Source: Pseudorhodobacter aquimaris (GTDB lineage: Bacteria > Pseudomonadota > Alphaproteobacteria > Rhodobacterales > Rhodobacteraceae). Taken from it: a stretch of 42,909 bases of DNA. The stretch covers positions 1 through 42,909 of the forward strand of contig NZ_LGHS01000073.1 of assembly GCF_001202025.1 (NCBI RefSeq), read 5' to 3'. This document shows, piece by piece, positions 17,529 through 26,965 of this stretch. Numbering within the stretch: the stretch's first letter is position 1; the number at the start of each line of letters is the position of its first letter. The translations under genes were made by a program, and so were the position numbers. The notes under the pieces are model-generated. The model worked only from the letters and a program-made list of their open reading frames with translations. It was not told the DNA's origin and did no database searches.

Positions 17529-17611
17529 GATCAGAGCAACTGCCCGCCCATAGAGGAGTTCACCTTCCTTGCGTGACAGTATATCACCAAGCAACCCTTC
17601 AAGGAGCCGTC

Positions 17612-18829
17612 ATGCGCATATTGCACACCGCCGATTGGCACATCGGCCAGACCCTGAACGGCTTTGACCGCGAGGCCGAACACCGCGCCTTTCTGGATGC
17701 TTTGGCTGAGGTGATCGTGACCGAAGAGGTCGACGCGCTTTTGGTCGCGGGTGATGTCTTTGACGGCATCAACCCCTCGGGTCAGGCACAGCGTTTGCTT
17801 TACGCCGCCATCGCGGATTTCCTGCGCCGCCGTCCCGGCCTGACCATTGTGATGATCGCAGGCAACCATGACCCTGCCGCCCGTCTTGAGGCCCCCGAGG
17901 CCGTCCTGCGCGCCTTGGGCGTTCATGTCTTGGGCAGCCTGCACCGCGATGGGGCCGCGGTCGATATGGACCGTCATCTGATCCCGCTGACGGATGCGAA
18001 CGACACCCCGCGCGCGCATGTTCTGGCCATACCCTATCTGCGGCTAGGGGATTTGCCGGGCTATGCGGTGGGGATGCAGGGCGATGGTGAAAGCGCCGTG
18101 GTGACCGCCGTGCGCGCGCTGCACGCGGGCATGGTTGCGCAGGCCCTGCCCCGCACGGGCGGGCTGCCGCTCTTGGCGATGGGGCATCTGACCTGTGCGG
18201 GCGGGCTTGAATCTGAGGGTGCCGAGCGCCGGATCCTGATTGGCGGCGATCATGCGGTGCCGCCTGAAATCTATCCCAGCGGGCTGGATTATGTCGCCTT
18301 GGGCCATTTGCACCGTGCGCAGAACCTCGATGGTGGGCGGGTGCGCTATTCCGGCTCTCCCTTCCCGCTTTCGGCCAGCGAGATCGCCTATGACCATGGC
18401 GTCACGCTTGTGGATCTGGACGCAGGACCGCCGCACCGCCATATCCCGATGCCGCGCCCCGTGGCCTGTCTGCGGCTGCCAACGGCCGGATTTGCGCCGC
18501 TGGAACAGGTGGAAACCGCGCTCATAGCACTTGACCTTGACGCCGGGACGCCTGCGGGCTTGCGCCCCTTTGTCCATATCGCGCTGATCCCCGACCGGCC
18601 CATGCCCACCTTGATGGCCGAGGTTGAGGCCCTGCTGGACCGCCACCCCGTCCGCCTCGCCTCGCTGCGCATCGACCGCAGCACTGCGGAACAGCCAGAG
18701 GCGCCCCCGGCCTCATTGGCCGATACCACACCCGAGGATCTTTTCCGCGCGGCCTTTCGCCAGACCCACAGCCTTGATCCCGACAACAGCCATCTCAGCG
18801 CCTTTCGTGACGCGCTGTCCGAGGTATAG
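17612..18829 (+). CDS. sbcD: Exonuclease SbcCD subunit D
   Basis: A 405-aa Mre11-type nuclease subunit that, with SbcC, cleaves DNA hairpins and processes blocked double-strand ends. The five phosphoesterase motifs are visible: HTADWHIGQ (about 5-13), GDVFDG (about 46-51), AGNHDPA (about 84-90), GHLTCAGG (about 190) and GHLHRAQ (about 231). Start ATG 17612 is chosen because AAGGAG lies 6-7 bases before it and it opens directly into MRILHTADWH; an in-frame start at 17573 lacks such a site. sbcC begins three bases after the stop. Confidence 0.95.
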   Translation: MRILHTADWHIGQTLNGFDREAEHRAFLDALAEVIVTEEVDALLVAGDVFDGINPSGQAQRLLYAAIADFLRRRPGLTIVMIAGNHDPAARLEAPEAVLRALGVHVLGSLHRDGAAVDMDRHLIPLTDANDTPRAHVLAIPYLRLGDLPGYAVGMQGDGESAVVTAVRALHAGMVAQALPRTGGLPLLAMGHLTCAGGLESEGAERRILIGGDHAVPPEIYPSGLDYVALGHLHRAQNLDGGRVRYSGSPFPLSASEIAYDHGVTLVDLDAGPPHRHIPMPRPVACLRLPTAGFAPLEQVETALIALDLDAGTPAGLRPFVHIALIPDRPMPTLMAEVEALLDRHPVRLASLRIDRSTAEQPEAPPASLADTTPEDLFRAAFRQTHSLDPDNSHLSAFRDALSEV

Positions 18830-18832
18830 CCG

Positions 18833-21800
18833 ATGCGCATCCTGTCTATTTCCGGCCAGAATATCGCCAGCCTTGCCGCACCATTCGAGATCGATTTTAC
18901 CGCCGAGCCGCTGCACAGTGCCGGCCTTTTTGCCATCACCGGCGAAACAGGGGTCGGCAAATCCTCGATCCTCGATGCGATGTGCCTTGCCCTTTATGGC
19001 GAGGCCCCGCGCCTGACCTTGGGCGGGTCAAAGGACGATGTGCCCGATGTCGGCGCCGACACGATCAAGGCCCAGGACGCGCGCTCAATCCTGCGGCGGG
19101 GCGCGGCGCAAGGCTGGGCGGCGGTCAGCTTTGTCGGCCTCGACGGTGTCGCCTATAAGGCCGTCTGGACCGCGCGCCGGGCCCGCGACCGCGCCACCGG
19201 CAAGCTGCAAGCCGTGCAGCGCAGCCTGAGCCGCATCGCCGATGGTCACGTTCTAGCCAGCCAGATCACCGCCGTATCCGAGCAGGTGCAGATGCTCAGC
19301 GGCCTGTCCTATGATGAATTCCGCCGCACCGTTTTGCTGGCGCAAGGCGATTTTGACGCCTTCCTTAGGGCCGAAACCAACGACCGCGCCGCCTTGCTGG
19401 AAAAAGTCACGGGCACCAAGCTTTACCGCGACATCTCCGCCCGTATCTTTCAGCGCACCGAGGCCGTGCGCGGGGTCTATGACGGCCTGATCCTGCGGCG
19501 CGGCGAACATCGCCTGCTGACGGATGAGGACCGCGCAGCCCTTGAAGCGGAACGCGAAACCCTTGCCACGCAAAGCGATGCGGCGCACGCCCTGCGCAAG
19601 GCCCATACCGCCGATCTGGATCGCCACGCCCGCCATGCCAATGCCAAGGCCAAGCTGTTGGCGGCACAGACCGCCGAGACACAGGCCCTTGCCGCACAGG
19701 CTGGTGCTGCCGCTGATCGTGACCTCTTGCACCGGATCGAGGCGGCCGAACCCCTGCGCCTGCCGTGGGAAAATGTCAAAGCCGCCGAAGAGGCCCGCAC
19801 CAACGCCGAGGCCGCCCTTGCCGATGCCATCACCGCCCTGACCGCTGCCGAGGCCACGACCGCAGAGCGCCAAGCTGCGGCCACCCGCGCCCAACAAGCC
19901 CAAGCCGAACGTGAGCAGGAATTCAAGACATTCGGCCCCCTCTGGACCCGTGCGGCGCAATTGGACACGCAGATTCTTTCAGCCCGCCAAGAGGCTGCGA
20001 ATGCCTCAGACACCGCCAAAACCGCGACGTCCGAGGCCGCAACCGCCCGCCAAAATGCCGTCGATCTGCTGTCAGCACATGCCAAGGCAGGCCAGTCACA
20101 GCAAGAGGCGAGCAACCTTCTGGCCACCCTCGGCGCGATTGCGCCCCTCGCGGATCAAAGGGACCAACTGATCCGGGATCTAAGCGCCCGCGACACAGCC
20201 GATAAAGCCCATGCCGATGCCACGGCCCGAGCCCGAGCGCTGGCCCAAAAAGCCACGGTCTTGGCCGCTGAAATTTCGCAATGCGATGCAGCCGATAATA
20301 AGGATCGCGATCAGCGCGACAGCCTGACGACACAAATCGCCAAACAGGCATCCCAAATTGCCACGATTGAGGCCAGCGCACCACAAGAGCGCGTTGAGAC
20401 CTGTTCCAGCCTGATCGCCGCCCTGACGGCACTGGACGCGGCGCAGCAAAACCACTTGGCGGGACAAAACCGCATCGACCGCGCCCAAACAGCCCATGCC
20501 AAAGCCACATCTGATGCCGAGGCCGCAGCCCTTGCGCGCGCCGCCGCCCTTGAGGCCGAAACGCGGGCGGATGCCACGCTGCAGGCCCTCGCCGCCCCGA
20601 TGGAACGTGCCGATCTTGCCGTGACCGAGGTTGCCCGCCAAATGCGCCTGCGCCTTGAGGCCGGGACCCCCTGCCCCGTCTGTGGCGCGACCGATCACCC
20701 GACCGCCTCGGATGCTGCCATTGCCAGCCTCGCGGCACAGTTGCGCTCAGATCAGGACGTCGCCCGTGTCAATGCCAAAGCCGCCCGCGACAGCGTGAAA
20801 GAGGCCGACACAAATGCCACGCTGGCCCGCGTGCAGAGGGAACAGGCCGAGACCGAGATTGCCACTGGCATCAAAGACTTGCACCGCGCTGCGACCGCGT
20901 GGCAACAGGCCTTTGACCAAGCCACAGCGACCGAAATCTGCCCGCCGTTGCCCGCGACGCCCCAAGCGCCCACCCCCTCGGTTGCCGTTGCCATTGCCCA
21001 AGGTGAAACCATGCGCCTTGCAGCCCGTGAAGAGACGCGCAGCCTCTCGGCCCTGCGCAAGAGCCATTCCGAGACGATGCAGCAACGTGACGCGCTGACC
21101 CTTGCCATGGAACAACGCACACAGGCCAAGGCAGCACTTCGCGAAGACATAGGCAAAACCGCACAAGAACAAGCGCTTGCCGATCAGACCGCTAGCCATC
21201 AACGCCAGCGGAAAGAGGCGCTTGATGCCACGCTGCTGCCGCTTCTGGAAAGGTTGGCAGAATCCGCGTCGGCACTGGACGATATCGCGGGCCTGCAACA
21301 GCGGATTGAAGAAAAACTGGACACGTTTACCACCGCCCGGGAGGCCTTGACGGCCGCCGACACCCGTCTTGCCGAGCTTACCCCCCGACTTGCAACGGCG
21401 CAATCGAGGGCCGAACAGGCAACGGACCGCGCCGATCAAGCCGCGCAGATGGCCACATCACGGCGCAATGCGCTCTGTGATCTGACCGAGCAGCGCGCCC
21501 GACTTCTGGGCGGGGAGCCTACCGAAACCCACCGCACCCGCATCAACACCGCCCGGCTTGACGCGCATACATTGGCCGAGGCAACCGCCCGCACCCTTGC
21601 CGAGGCAAGCACCCGCACTGGTACCGCTTTGGGTCAGAAGAGCGCGGCCCTTGCGGCGCTGGACAAGGCCAGCGCCAATGTGAGCCATCGCCAAAATGCC
21701 CTCAACGCGGCCCTCATCGAATCCGAGCTGACGGCACAAAGCCTTGGCGCTTTGCTAGGCCGTAAGCGCACCGAGGTTGAGGGTATTCGACGCGCCCTGC

Positions 21801-22558
21801 GTCAATATGACGAGGCGGCAACCGCGGCCAAAGCGACCAAATCCGCGCGTCAAACCGATGTTTCCCTAGCCGCCCAAGACCTGCCCGAAGCGGACGTCGA
21901 AACCCTGACTGACGCGCTCAACAGCCTCGATCTGGCCCAAAGCGCCCGTCAGGAACGTATCGGCGCGATCACCGGACAGTTGGGTGCGGATGCCGAGGCC
22001 CGCAAGGCGCTACAGGGGCTTGAGGCAGAAATCGTCACCGCCAAAGCCGATCTTGAGGTCTGGCAGGCGGTGAATGCCGCCGTCGGCTCACGCAGCGGGG
22101 ATAAATTCGCGCGCACCGCCCAGTCGATCACCCTTGATGTGCTGGTCGACCGCGCCAATCACCATCTTGCCGATCTCAAACCGCGCTACCGCTTGCGGCG
22201 AGCAACCGATCTGGCCCTGCATATCGCGGACCGCGACATGGGCGGCGAGACCCGCGCCACCCGCAGCCTTTCGGGCGGCGAGCGGTTTTTGGTCTCCTTG
22301 GCGCTGGCCTTGGCTCTGTCACGGATGGGCGGCAAGGGCGGATTGGCGGCAACGCTGTTCATCGACGAGGGCTTTGGCTCTTTGGATGCCGAAAGCCTCG
22401 ATCTTGCCATCGACGCGCTGGAAACCCTGCAATCGCAGGGCCGCAGCGTCGGCGTCATCAGCCATGTTGAGGCGATGAAGGACCGAATCCCCGTGCAAAT
22501 CCGCGTCAAACGTCAAGGCAATGGCAAAAGCAGCGTGCAGGTGGTTGCGCCAAAATAG
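18833..22558 (+). CDS. sbcC: Exonuclease SbcCD subunit C (SMC-like ATPase)
   Basis: A 1241-aa Rad50-type ATPase partner of SbcD. Walker A GETGVGKSS lies at about 37-45. Long Ala/Gln/Glu-rich coiled coils flank the zinc hook CPVCG near residue 614. The ABC signature LSGGERFLVSLALALA is at about 1144, Walker B TLFIDEGFGSLDAES at about 1175-1190, and the H-loop VISHVEAMKDRIPVQI near 1215. Length is within the family range (1000-1250). The high-GC Ala-rich coiled coil creates many long shadow frames on both strands; those are ignored. Confidence 0.96.
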   Translation: MRILSISGQNIASLAAPFEIDFTAEPLHSAGLFAITGETGVGKSSILDAMCLALYGEAPRLTLGGSKDDVPDVGADTIKAQDARSILRRGAAQGWAAVSFVGLDGVAYKAVWTARRARDRATGKLQAVQRSLSRIADGHVLASQITAVSEQVQMLSGLSYDEFRRTVLLAQGDFDAFLRAETNDRAALLEKVTGTKLYRDISARIFQRTEAVRGVYDGLILRRGEHRLLTDEDRAALEAERETLATQSDAAHALRKAHTADLDRHARHANAKAKLLAAQTAETQALAAQAGAAADRDLLHRIEAAEPLRLPWENVKAAEEARTNAEAALADAITALTAAEATTAERQAAATRAQQAQAEREQEFKTFGPLWTRAAQLDTQILSARQEAANASDTAKTATSEAATARQNAVDLLSAHAKAGQSQQEASNLLATLGAIAPLADQRDQLIRDLSARDTADKAHADATARARALAQKATVLAAEISQCDAADNKDRDQRDSLTTQIAKQASQIATIEASAPQERVETCSSLIAALTALDAAQQNHLAGQNRIDRAQTAHAKATSDAEAAALARAAALEAETRADATLQALAAPMERADLAVTEVARQMRLRLEAGTPCPVCGATDHPTASDAAIASLAAQLRSDQDVARVNAKAARDSVKEADTNATLARVQREQAETEIATGIKDLHRAATAWQQAFDQATATEICPPLPATPQAPTPSVAVAIAQGETMRLAAREETRSLSALRKSHSETMQQRDALTLAMEQRTQAKAALREDIGKTAQEQALADQTASHQRQRKEALDATLLPLLERLAESASALDDIAGLQQRIEEKLDTFTTAREALTAADTRLAELTPRLATAQSRAEQATDRADQAAQMATSRRNALCDLTEQRARLLGGEPTETHRTRINTARLDAHTLAEATARTLAEASTRTGTALGQKSAALAALDKASANVSHRQNALNAALIESELTAQSLGALLGRKRTEVEGIRRALRQYDEAATAAKATKSARQTDVSLAAQDLPEADVETLTDALNSLDLAQSARQERIGAITGQLGADAEARKALQGLEAEIVTAKADLEVWQAVNAAVGSRSGDKFARTAQSITLDVLVDRANHHLADLKPRYRLRRATDLALHIADRDMGGETRATRSLSGGERFLVSLALALALSRMGGKGGLAATLFIDEGFGSLDAESLDLAIDALETLQSQGRSVGVISHVEAMKDRIPVQIRVKRQGNGKSSVQVVAPK

Positions 22559-22570
22559 CGGCTGAACCGT

Positions 22571-23779
22571 TTACGCGCCACCCTCATCGGCGGCAAGAAA
22601 GGCAACCAGGCTGTCCAGAAACTGCACGCAAGTGTCCAGCTGGTCCAAGGCCACAAATTCATTGGGTTTATGCGCCTGATCAATAGAGCCGGGCCCGACG
22701 ATTACCGCAGGGATGCCGCCGATCTGCTCAAACACGCCACCCTCAGACCCATAGGAAACCTTACCCCCCCATTCCGGCAAAAGCCGTGCATAACGGTTGA
22801 AGCCGAGGGTATTGCGGGCATCGCCCATGGCGGGATAGGCAAAGATCCGTTCAAAGGTGATGCCTGTGCTTGCGGTTTTTGCCTGCATCGGGACGGCGAC
22901 CTCATGCGCTATTCTGTCCAGAAGCGCGGCCAAATCAGCCTCCGGGTCCATCCCGCTGATAGAGCGTAATTCAAAGGTAAATTCGCAATTCTCCGGCGTG
23001 ACATTGGTGGCAACCCCGCCGTTCACCATCGTCACCAGCATCGTTGCATGGGGCACGGTGAAATCGGGATCAAACGGCCCTTCGCCCTCATAACGTTGGC
23101 CACGTTCCGAGATCAGGGCAATCGCCTTTGCCGCATATTCGATCGCATTGACATGTTCGGGCGCAAAGGACGAATGCCCCGAGGTGCCCGTCACCTTTGC
23201 GCGCATGGCGATCTTGCCCTTTTGGCCGGTGATCAGCTGCATCATCGACGGCTCACCGATGATGGCGAGTTCGGGCGGAACCGGAAGCCCCGCCAGATAT
23301 TGCGCGATTGCCGGCGCGCCAAGACAGCCGACCTCTTCATCATAGGAAAAGCACAGATAGACCGGACGCGACAGCGCCGCACGCGCCAGATCCGGTGCCA
23401 CTGCCATGACACAGGCGGCAAAGCCCTTCATGTCACAGGCCCCGCGCCCGAAAAGCTTGCCATCACGGATCTCGGCGACAAAGGGGTCGCTTGTCCACTC
23501 CGGCTCATTGGCGGGCACCACATCGGTATGGCCGGACCAGACGACACCGGGTTTATCCTCGGGGCCAAAGGCCGCAACAAGATTGGCCTTCTGTCCTGTC
23601 TCATCTGGCAAGATGGTGATCCGCGCGCCAAGATCGGCAAAGTAACCGGCCATGAAATCGATGAGCGGCCGGTTTCCATTGCGCGAGACCGTATCAAAAG
23701 CGATCAAATTTGCCAGATGCTCTGCGGCCTTGCCCGTCCGGTCATTGGTTGCGCAGGTGGTCCCGTCCAAGAGTGTCAT
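22571..23779 (-). CDS. argE: Acetylornithine deacetylase-like M20 peptidase
   Basis: A 402-aa M20-family metallohydrolase. Metal and catalytic residues are His84 and Asp86 in SGHTDVVP, Asp116 in GACDMKG, and Glu148-Glu149 in SYDEEVG. This matches ArgE, which removes the acetyl group from N-acetylornithine in arginine synthesis. The start codon overlaps the tctA stop by four bases (ATGA), so it is translationally coupled to the transporter. That context suggests it might hydrolyse an imported N-acyl amino acid rather than, or as well as, acetylornithine. It ends 12 bases from sbcC, convergent. Confidence 0.85.
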   Translation of the reverse strand: MTLLDGTTCATNDRTGKAAEHLANLIAFDTVSRNGNRPLIDFMAGYFADLGARITILPDETGQKANLVAAFGPEDKPGVVWSGHTDVVPANEPEWTSDPFVAEIRDGKLFGRGACDMKGFAACVMAVAPDLARAALSRPVYLCFSYDEEVGCLGAPAIAQYLAGLPVPPELAIIGEPSMMQLITGQKGKIAMRAKVTGTSGHSSFAPEHVNAIEYAAKAIALISERGQRYEGEGPFDPDFTVPHATMLVTMVNGGVATNVTPENCEFTFELRSISGMDPEADLAALLDRIAHEVAVPMQAKTASTGITFERIFAYPAMGDARNTLGFNRYARLLPEWGGKVSYGSEGGVFEQIGGIPAVIVGPGSIDQAHKPNEFVALDQLDTCVQFLDSLVAFLAADEGGA

Positions 23780-25266
23780 TGTTCAACTCTTCTTTCTGTT
23801 TTCGATTTCTGGATTTCACGACGGATCGTCAGCCCAAGCACAAAGATGATCAGCGCGGCAAAGACCCATGTGATCGGCGAGGACAACAACACCGACAAAT
23901 CACCGCGCGAAATTGCCAGCGCACGCCGCAGGTTTTCCTCGATCATCGGGCCAAGGATAAAGGCGATCAGGAAGGGTGCCGCAGGGATGTTTAACAAGAA
24001 CATGCCAAAACCGACCACGCCCATCACCAAAAGCACCGCGACATCAAAGGTGCTTGAAGCGATGGAGTAGATGCCAAAGATGCACAGCAACAGCACCAGA
24101 GGCGTCAGCAGGCTTTGCGGAATAAGCGCCACTTTGGAAAACATGCGCATCGTGATCTTGCCCGCAAAGAACAGCAGGACCGAGGACACCAGCATACCAA
24201 TCAGCAGCATGTAAACTTCGTGGATATTGGTCTGGAACAGCAACGGCCCCGGCGTCAGCCCTTGGATCATAAAGGCACCCAGCATCACGCCGGTGATCAC
24301 ATCGCCCGGCACACCCAGTGCCAAGAGCGGGATCATCGTCGCGCCACATGCGCCGTTATTGGCCGATTCCGAGGCGGCGATGCCCTCCAGCTCTCCCTTG
24401 CCGAAATTTGCACCGTTTTTCGAGCTGCGCTGCGCCTCGCCATAGGAAAAGAAAGCCGCCGAGGATGGCCCGATACCCGGAATTGCGCCCAGCACGGAAC
24501 CGATGACGGAGCCTTTGAGAATGCTGCGCAATGACCCCATAAACTCGGCGCGGGTGATGTTTTGCGCGCCCAATGTGGCGGCATCTTCGGTCGTGGCCGC
24601 GCGCATCACGATCAGCTTGATCAGCTCTGGCAAAGCGAACAGCCCGATCAGAACCGGCGCAATCGACAGCCCCGCCTGCATATCAGGCAAAAAGGCAAAG
24701 CGGAAAGAGCCGTACATATCCTCCCCAACCGTGGCGAGCAAAAGCCCCAGCGCCGCAGAAATCATGCCCAGCAACAAGGAATTGCCCGACACCCCAGCAA
24801 CCGTGGTCAGCGCGAAAAGCATCAGCATGAAAAATTCGGGCGGCCCGATGTGCAGGGCCAGTGCCGCCAGTGGCACGGCGAAAAAGATCAGGGACATATT
24901 CGACAGGAAATCCCCGATCACGGATGAATAAAGCGCCATGTTCAACGCCTTGCCCGCCTTGCCCTGCTGCGCCAGAGGATAGCCGTCAAGCGCGGTACAG
25001 GCCGCCGAGGCGGTGCCCGGTGTCTTGATCAGAATGGCCGAGACCGACCCGCCATAGGTGGACCCTTTGTACAAAGCGACCAGCAACAGGATCGAGGGCA
25101 CAGGGTCCATATAAAAGGTAAAAGGCAGCGCCAGGGTCACGGCCATCGTGCCCGTCATGCCGGGGATGGCCCCCACGATCACCCCGCCCCAGATGCCGGC
25201 GGCCATGATCAGAAGGTTTTGCAAGGTAGCAACGGCCACCAGCGCCGAGAGGATCTCTTCGATCAT
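23776..25266 (-). CDS. tctA: Tripartite tricarboxylate transporter permease TctA
   Basis: A 496-aa large membrane subunit of a TTT transporter, which imports carboxylates with a soluble binding protein. Many hydrophobic helices are present. Family motifs include IPGMTGTMAVTLALPFT (about 33-50), GSTYGGSVSAILIKTPGTA (about 68-86) and the second IPGIGPSSAAFFSYGEAQR (about 263). It starts 12 bases downstream of tctB, and its stop overlaps the argE start. Substrate cannot be read from sequence; citrate, tartrate and phthalate-like substrates are known in the family. Confidence 0.95.
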   Translation of the reverse strand: MIEEILSALVAVATLQNLLIMAAGIWGGVIVGAIPGMTGTMAVTLALPFTFYMDPVPSILLLVALYKGSTYGGSVSAILIKTPGTASAACTALDGYPLAQQGKAGKALNMALYSSVIGDFLSNMSLIFFAVPLAALALHIGPPEFFMLMLFALTTVAGVSGNSLLLGMISAALGLLLATVGEDMYGSFRFAFLPDMQAGLSIAPVLIGLFALPELIKLIVMRAATTEDAATLGAQNITRAEFMGSLRSILKGSVIGSVLGAIPGIGPSSAAFFSYGEAQRSSKNGANFGKGELEGIAASESANNGACGATMIPLLALGVPGDVITGVMLGAFMIQGLTPGPLLFQTNIHEVYMLLIGMLVSSVLLFFAGKITMRMFSKVALIPQSLLTPLVLLLCIFGIYSIASSTFDVAVLLVMGVVGFGMFLLNIPAAPFLIAFILGPMIEENLRRALAISRGDLSVLLSSPITWVFAALIIFVLGLTIRREIQKSKTERRVEQ

Positions 25267-25278
25267 AGGTATCTCCGA

Positions 25279-25773
25279 TCAAAAGCCGAGCAGCTTGGCC
25301 AGCGCACCCTTGGGGAACTGCGTGCCGAGCGCGGAATTAAAGAACAACAACAGCAAAACCGGCGCCGCAAAGGCAAGCAGCGCAATCCAGATGCGGTAGC
25401 CACGCTCCCCGGTCATCAAAACCATCGTCAGGGTCAGGAGCATCGTCGCAACCAAGAACCCGGTATAGGGCATCACCACCAAAAACAGGACGAATGCGAC
25501 CAGAACTCCCAAGAACCGAAGACCCATCCGCGCAGCAGAGCTGCCATCCGTTTTAATCGGCTCATCCACCGGCTGGCCTTCGCGAAATGCGAGCAAAAGA
25601 ACCAGCACCCCAAGCGCGACACCAACCAGCGATACCGCCTTTGGCCACATATCGGGCGGCGGGGCGAATCCGGGAATAAAGGCCGGGCGGGGTACGAATA
25701 CGGGCACAAGGACAAAGGCGCAAAGCGCGAAAAACGCAATGAATAATAGCCCCCGCAAAACAGGCTTGGTCAT
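25279..25773 (-). CDS. tctB: Tripartite tricarboxylate transporter small membrane subunit TctB
   Basis: A 164-aa small membrane subunit with about four helices (residues 7-25, 44-62, 85-112 and 124-155). Such subunits are poorly conserved, and assignment rests on size, topology and position between tctC and tctA. The start ATG 25773 has AGGAGCG 6-8 bases upstream. A large hairpin separates it from tctC. Confidence 0.88.
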   Translation of the reverse strand: MTKPVLRGLLFIAFFALCAFVLVPVFVPRPAFIPGFAPPPDMWPKAVSLVGVALGVLVLLLAFREGQPVDEPIKTDGSSAARMGLRFLGVLVAFVLFLVVMPYTGFLVATMLLTLTMVLMTGERGYRIWIALLAFAAPVLLLLFFNSALGTQFPKGALAKLLGF

Positions 25774-25839
25774 GGCAACGCTCCTGAGAAAATGGAGATC
25801 TGGACGGAAATAAAATCGGCCGTCTTATCAGGCCGGAAA

Positions 25840-25870
25840 GACAGGTGGGCGATCGCCGCGCCCACCTGTC
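25840..25870 (-). terminator. 12-bp perfect hairpin just after tctC
   Basis: GACAGGTGGGCG (25840-25851) pairs perfectly with CGCCCACCTGTC (25859-25870) around a 7-base loop. It begins 6 bases after the tctC stop, on the minus strand. A second, smaller CGGCC/GGCCG stem follows at about 25817-25835. The pair lies inside the tctC-tctB gap and probably attenuates read-through or protects the tctC message so that the binding protein exceeds the membrane subunits. Confidence 0.6.
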
Positions 25871-25876
25871 AACATC

Positions 25877-26848
25877 TTACTGCGGCAAATAGCCGAAGTC
25901 TTTGGCAAGACCGTTGAAAAGCTCATACTGGCTTTTGGCGTAATCGGTCATATCCACAGTGCCGATGGTCGAGATCGACCCGCGACGCGCGGCCAGATCC
26001 AGCCATTTTTCATCCGTTGCCACCTGACCAAGGGCTTCGTGCCATTTGGCAACCACTTCATCGGGCAGGTTTTTCGGGGCGTAAAGCGCGCTCCAACCCG
26101 TGATCTGGCCGGCTTTTTCATAGCCAAGCTCTTGGGCCGTTGCGACGTCTGGCAGGCTTTCAACACGCGAAGGTGCGAACACCATCAGGGCCTTCATGTC
26201 ACCGCTTTCGATATGCGGCATCAAGGAGGCTGCGGCCATGGCCACGAAATCCACATGCCCGCCCAGAAGAGCCGTCGCCAATGCACCGCCCCCTTTGTAA
26301 GGCACCAAGGTCGCCGCCGTCAGCGGGTCCAGACCGTTGTCAGCCAAAAGCGCCTGGGTGGTGAAACCGTCAATCGCGGTCGCCCCCGAGGCGGCATAGG
26401 TCATCGCGCCATTGCTGTCCTTGATCGCCGCGATCAGACCTTCGACATTGTCATAGGGCGCATCGCTGCGCACCGCGAGGATCATCGGCGTGGCTTCCAG
26501 CGCGCTGAGGAACGTATAAGAATCCCATGCAACCGCAGAGTCCGGCATCACCGCAGGCGACAACGCCATACCAACACGCGCCAGCAACAACGTATAGCCA
26601 TCCGCATCCGCATCCGACACGAAACGCGCGCCATTCATACCGCCGGCACCGGGTTTGTTCATCACGGTAACAGGTTGGCCCAAGAACGGTTGAACCGTTT
26701 CAGCCAAGGCACGACCCGCAAGATCGGAAGCTCCACCCGGACCGTAAGGCACCACCAATGTAACCGCCTGATCAGGATAGGATTGAGCCATCAACGGCCC
26801 TGTCGCTGCCACAACGGCAAATGCAATCGATCCAAGTAATTTTTTCAT
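25877..26848 (-). CDS. tctC: Tripartite tricarboxylate transporter binding protein TctC
   Basis: A 323-aa periplasmic substrate-binding protein of the Bug/TctC family. The signal peptide covers residues 1-22 (MKKLLGSIAFAVVAATGPLM, AQS). Family features include YPDQAVTLVVPYGPGGASD and NKPGAGG near 65. Start ATG 26848 has GAGAGG 8 bases upstream; the longer frame from 26902 would put 18 polar residues before the signal peptide. It is the first gene of the tct group and divergent from a LysR regulator. Confidence 0.93.
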   Translation of the reverse strand: MKKLLGSIAFAVVAATGPLMAQSYPDQAVTLVVPYGPGGASDLAGRALAETVQPFLGQPVTVMNKPGAGGMNGARFVSDADADGYTLLLARVGMALSPAVMPDSAVAWDSYTFLSALEATPMILAVRSDAPYDNVEGLIAAIKDSNGAMTYAASGATAIDGFTTQALLADNGLDPLTAATLVPYKGGGALATALLGGHVDFVAMAAASLMPHIESGDMKALMVFAPSRVESLPDVATAQELGYEKAGQITGWSALYAPKNLPDEVVAKWHEALGQVATDEKWLDLAARRGSISTIGTVDMTDYAKSQYELFNGLAKDFGYLPQ

Positions 26849-26901
26849 ATGTACCTCTCTTTCGTCCGATTTATCGGACTGTTGGATAGTAATACAATTC
26901 A

Positions 26902-26954
26902 CAGTATGCGAAATTTAACAATAGTTGATGCAAAGTTGCGTAATATGCATACTG
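26902..26954. promoter_or_regulatory. Dyad in the tctC-lysR intergenic region, candidate LysR operator
   Basis: CAGTATGC (26902-26909) and GCATACTG (26947-26954) form a perfect 8-bp inverted repeat 37 bases apart. Inside it, ATGCA (26928-26932) and TGCAT (26946-26950) form a second dyad with a 13-base spacer, the geometry of a LysR box. The 117-bp region lies between the two start codons, so it should control both. The right arm runs up to the lysR ribosome site at about 26954-26960. Confidence 0.45.
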
Positions 26955-26965
26955 AGGGGTGCATT

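Noticed and set aside
19253-21439. Long minus-strand frames opposite sbcC
   Set aside because: The Ala-rich coiled-coil codons give open reverse frames of low complexity; the plus-strand SbcC is complete with Walker, zinc-hook and signature motifs.
23048-24070. A 340-codon plus-strand frame
   Set aside because: It is antisense to argE and tctA, has no recognisable motif, and crosses the boundary of the two real genes.
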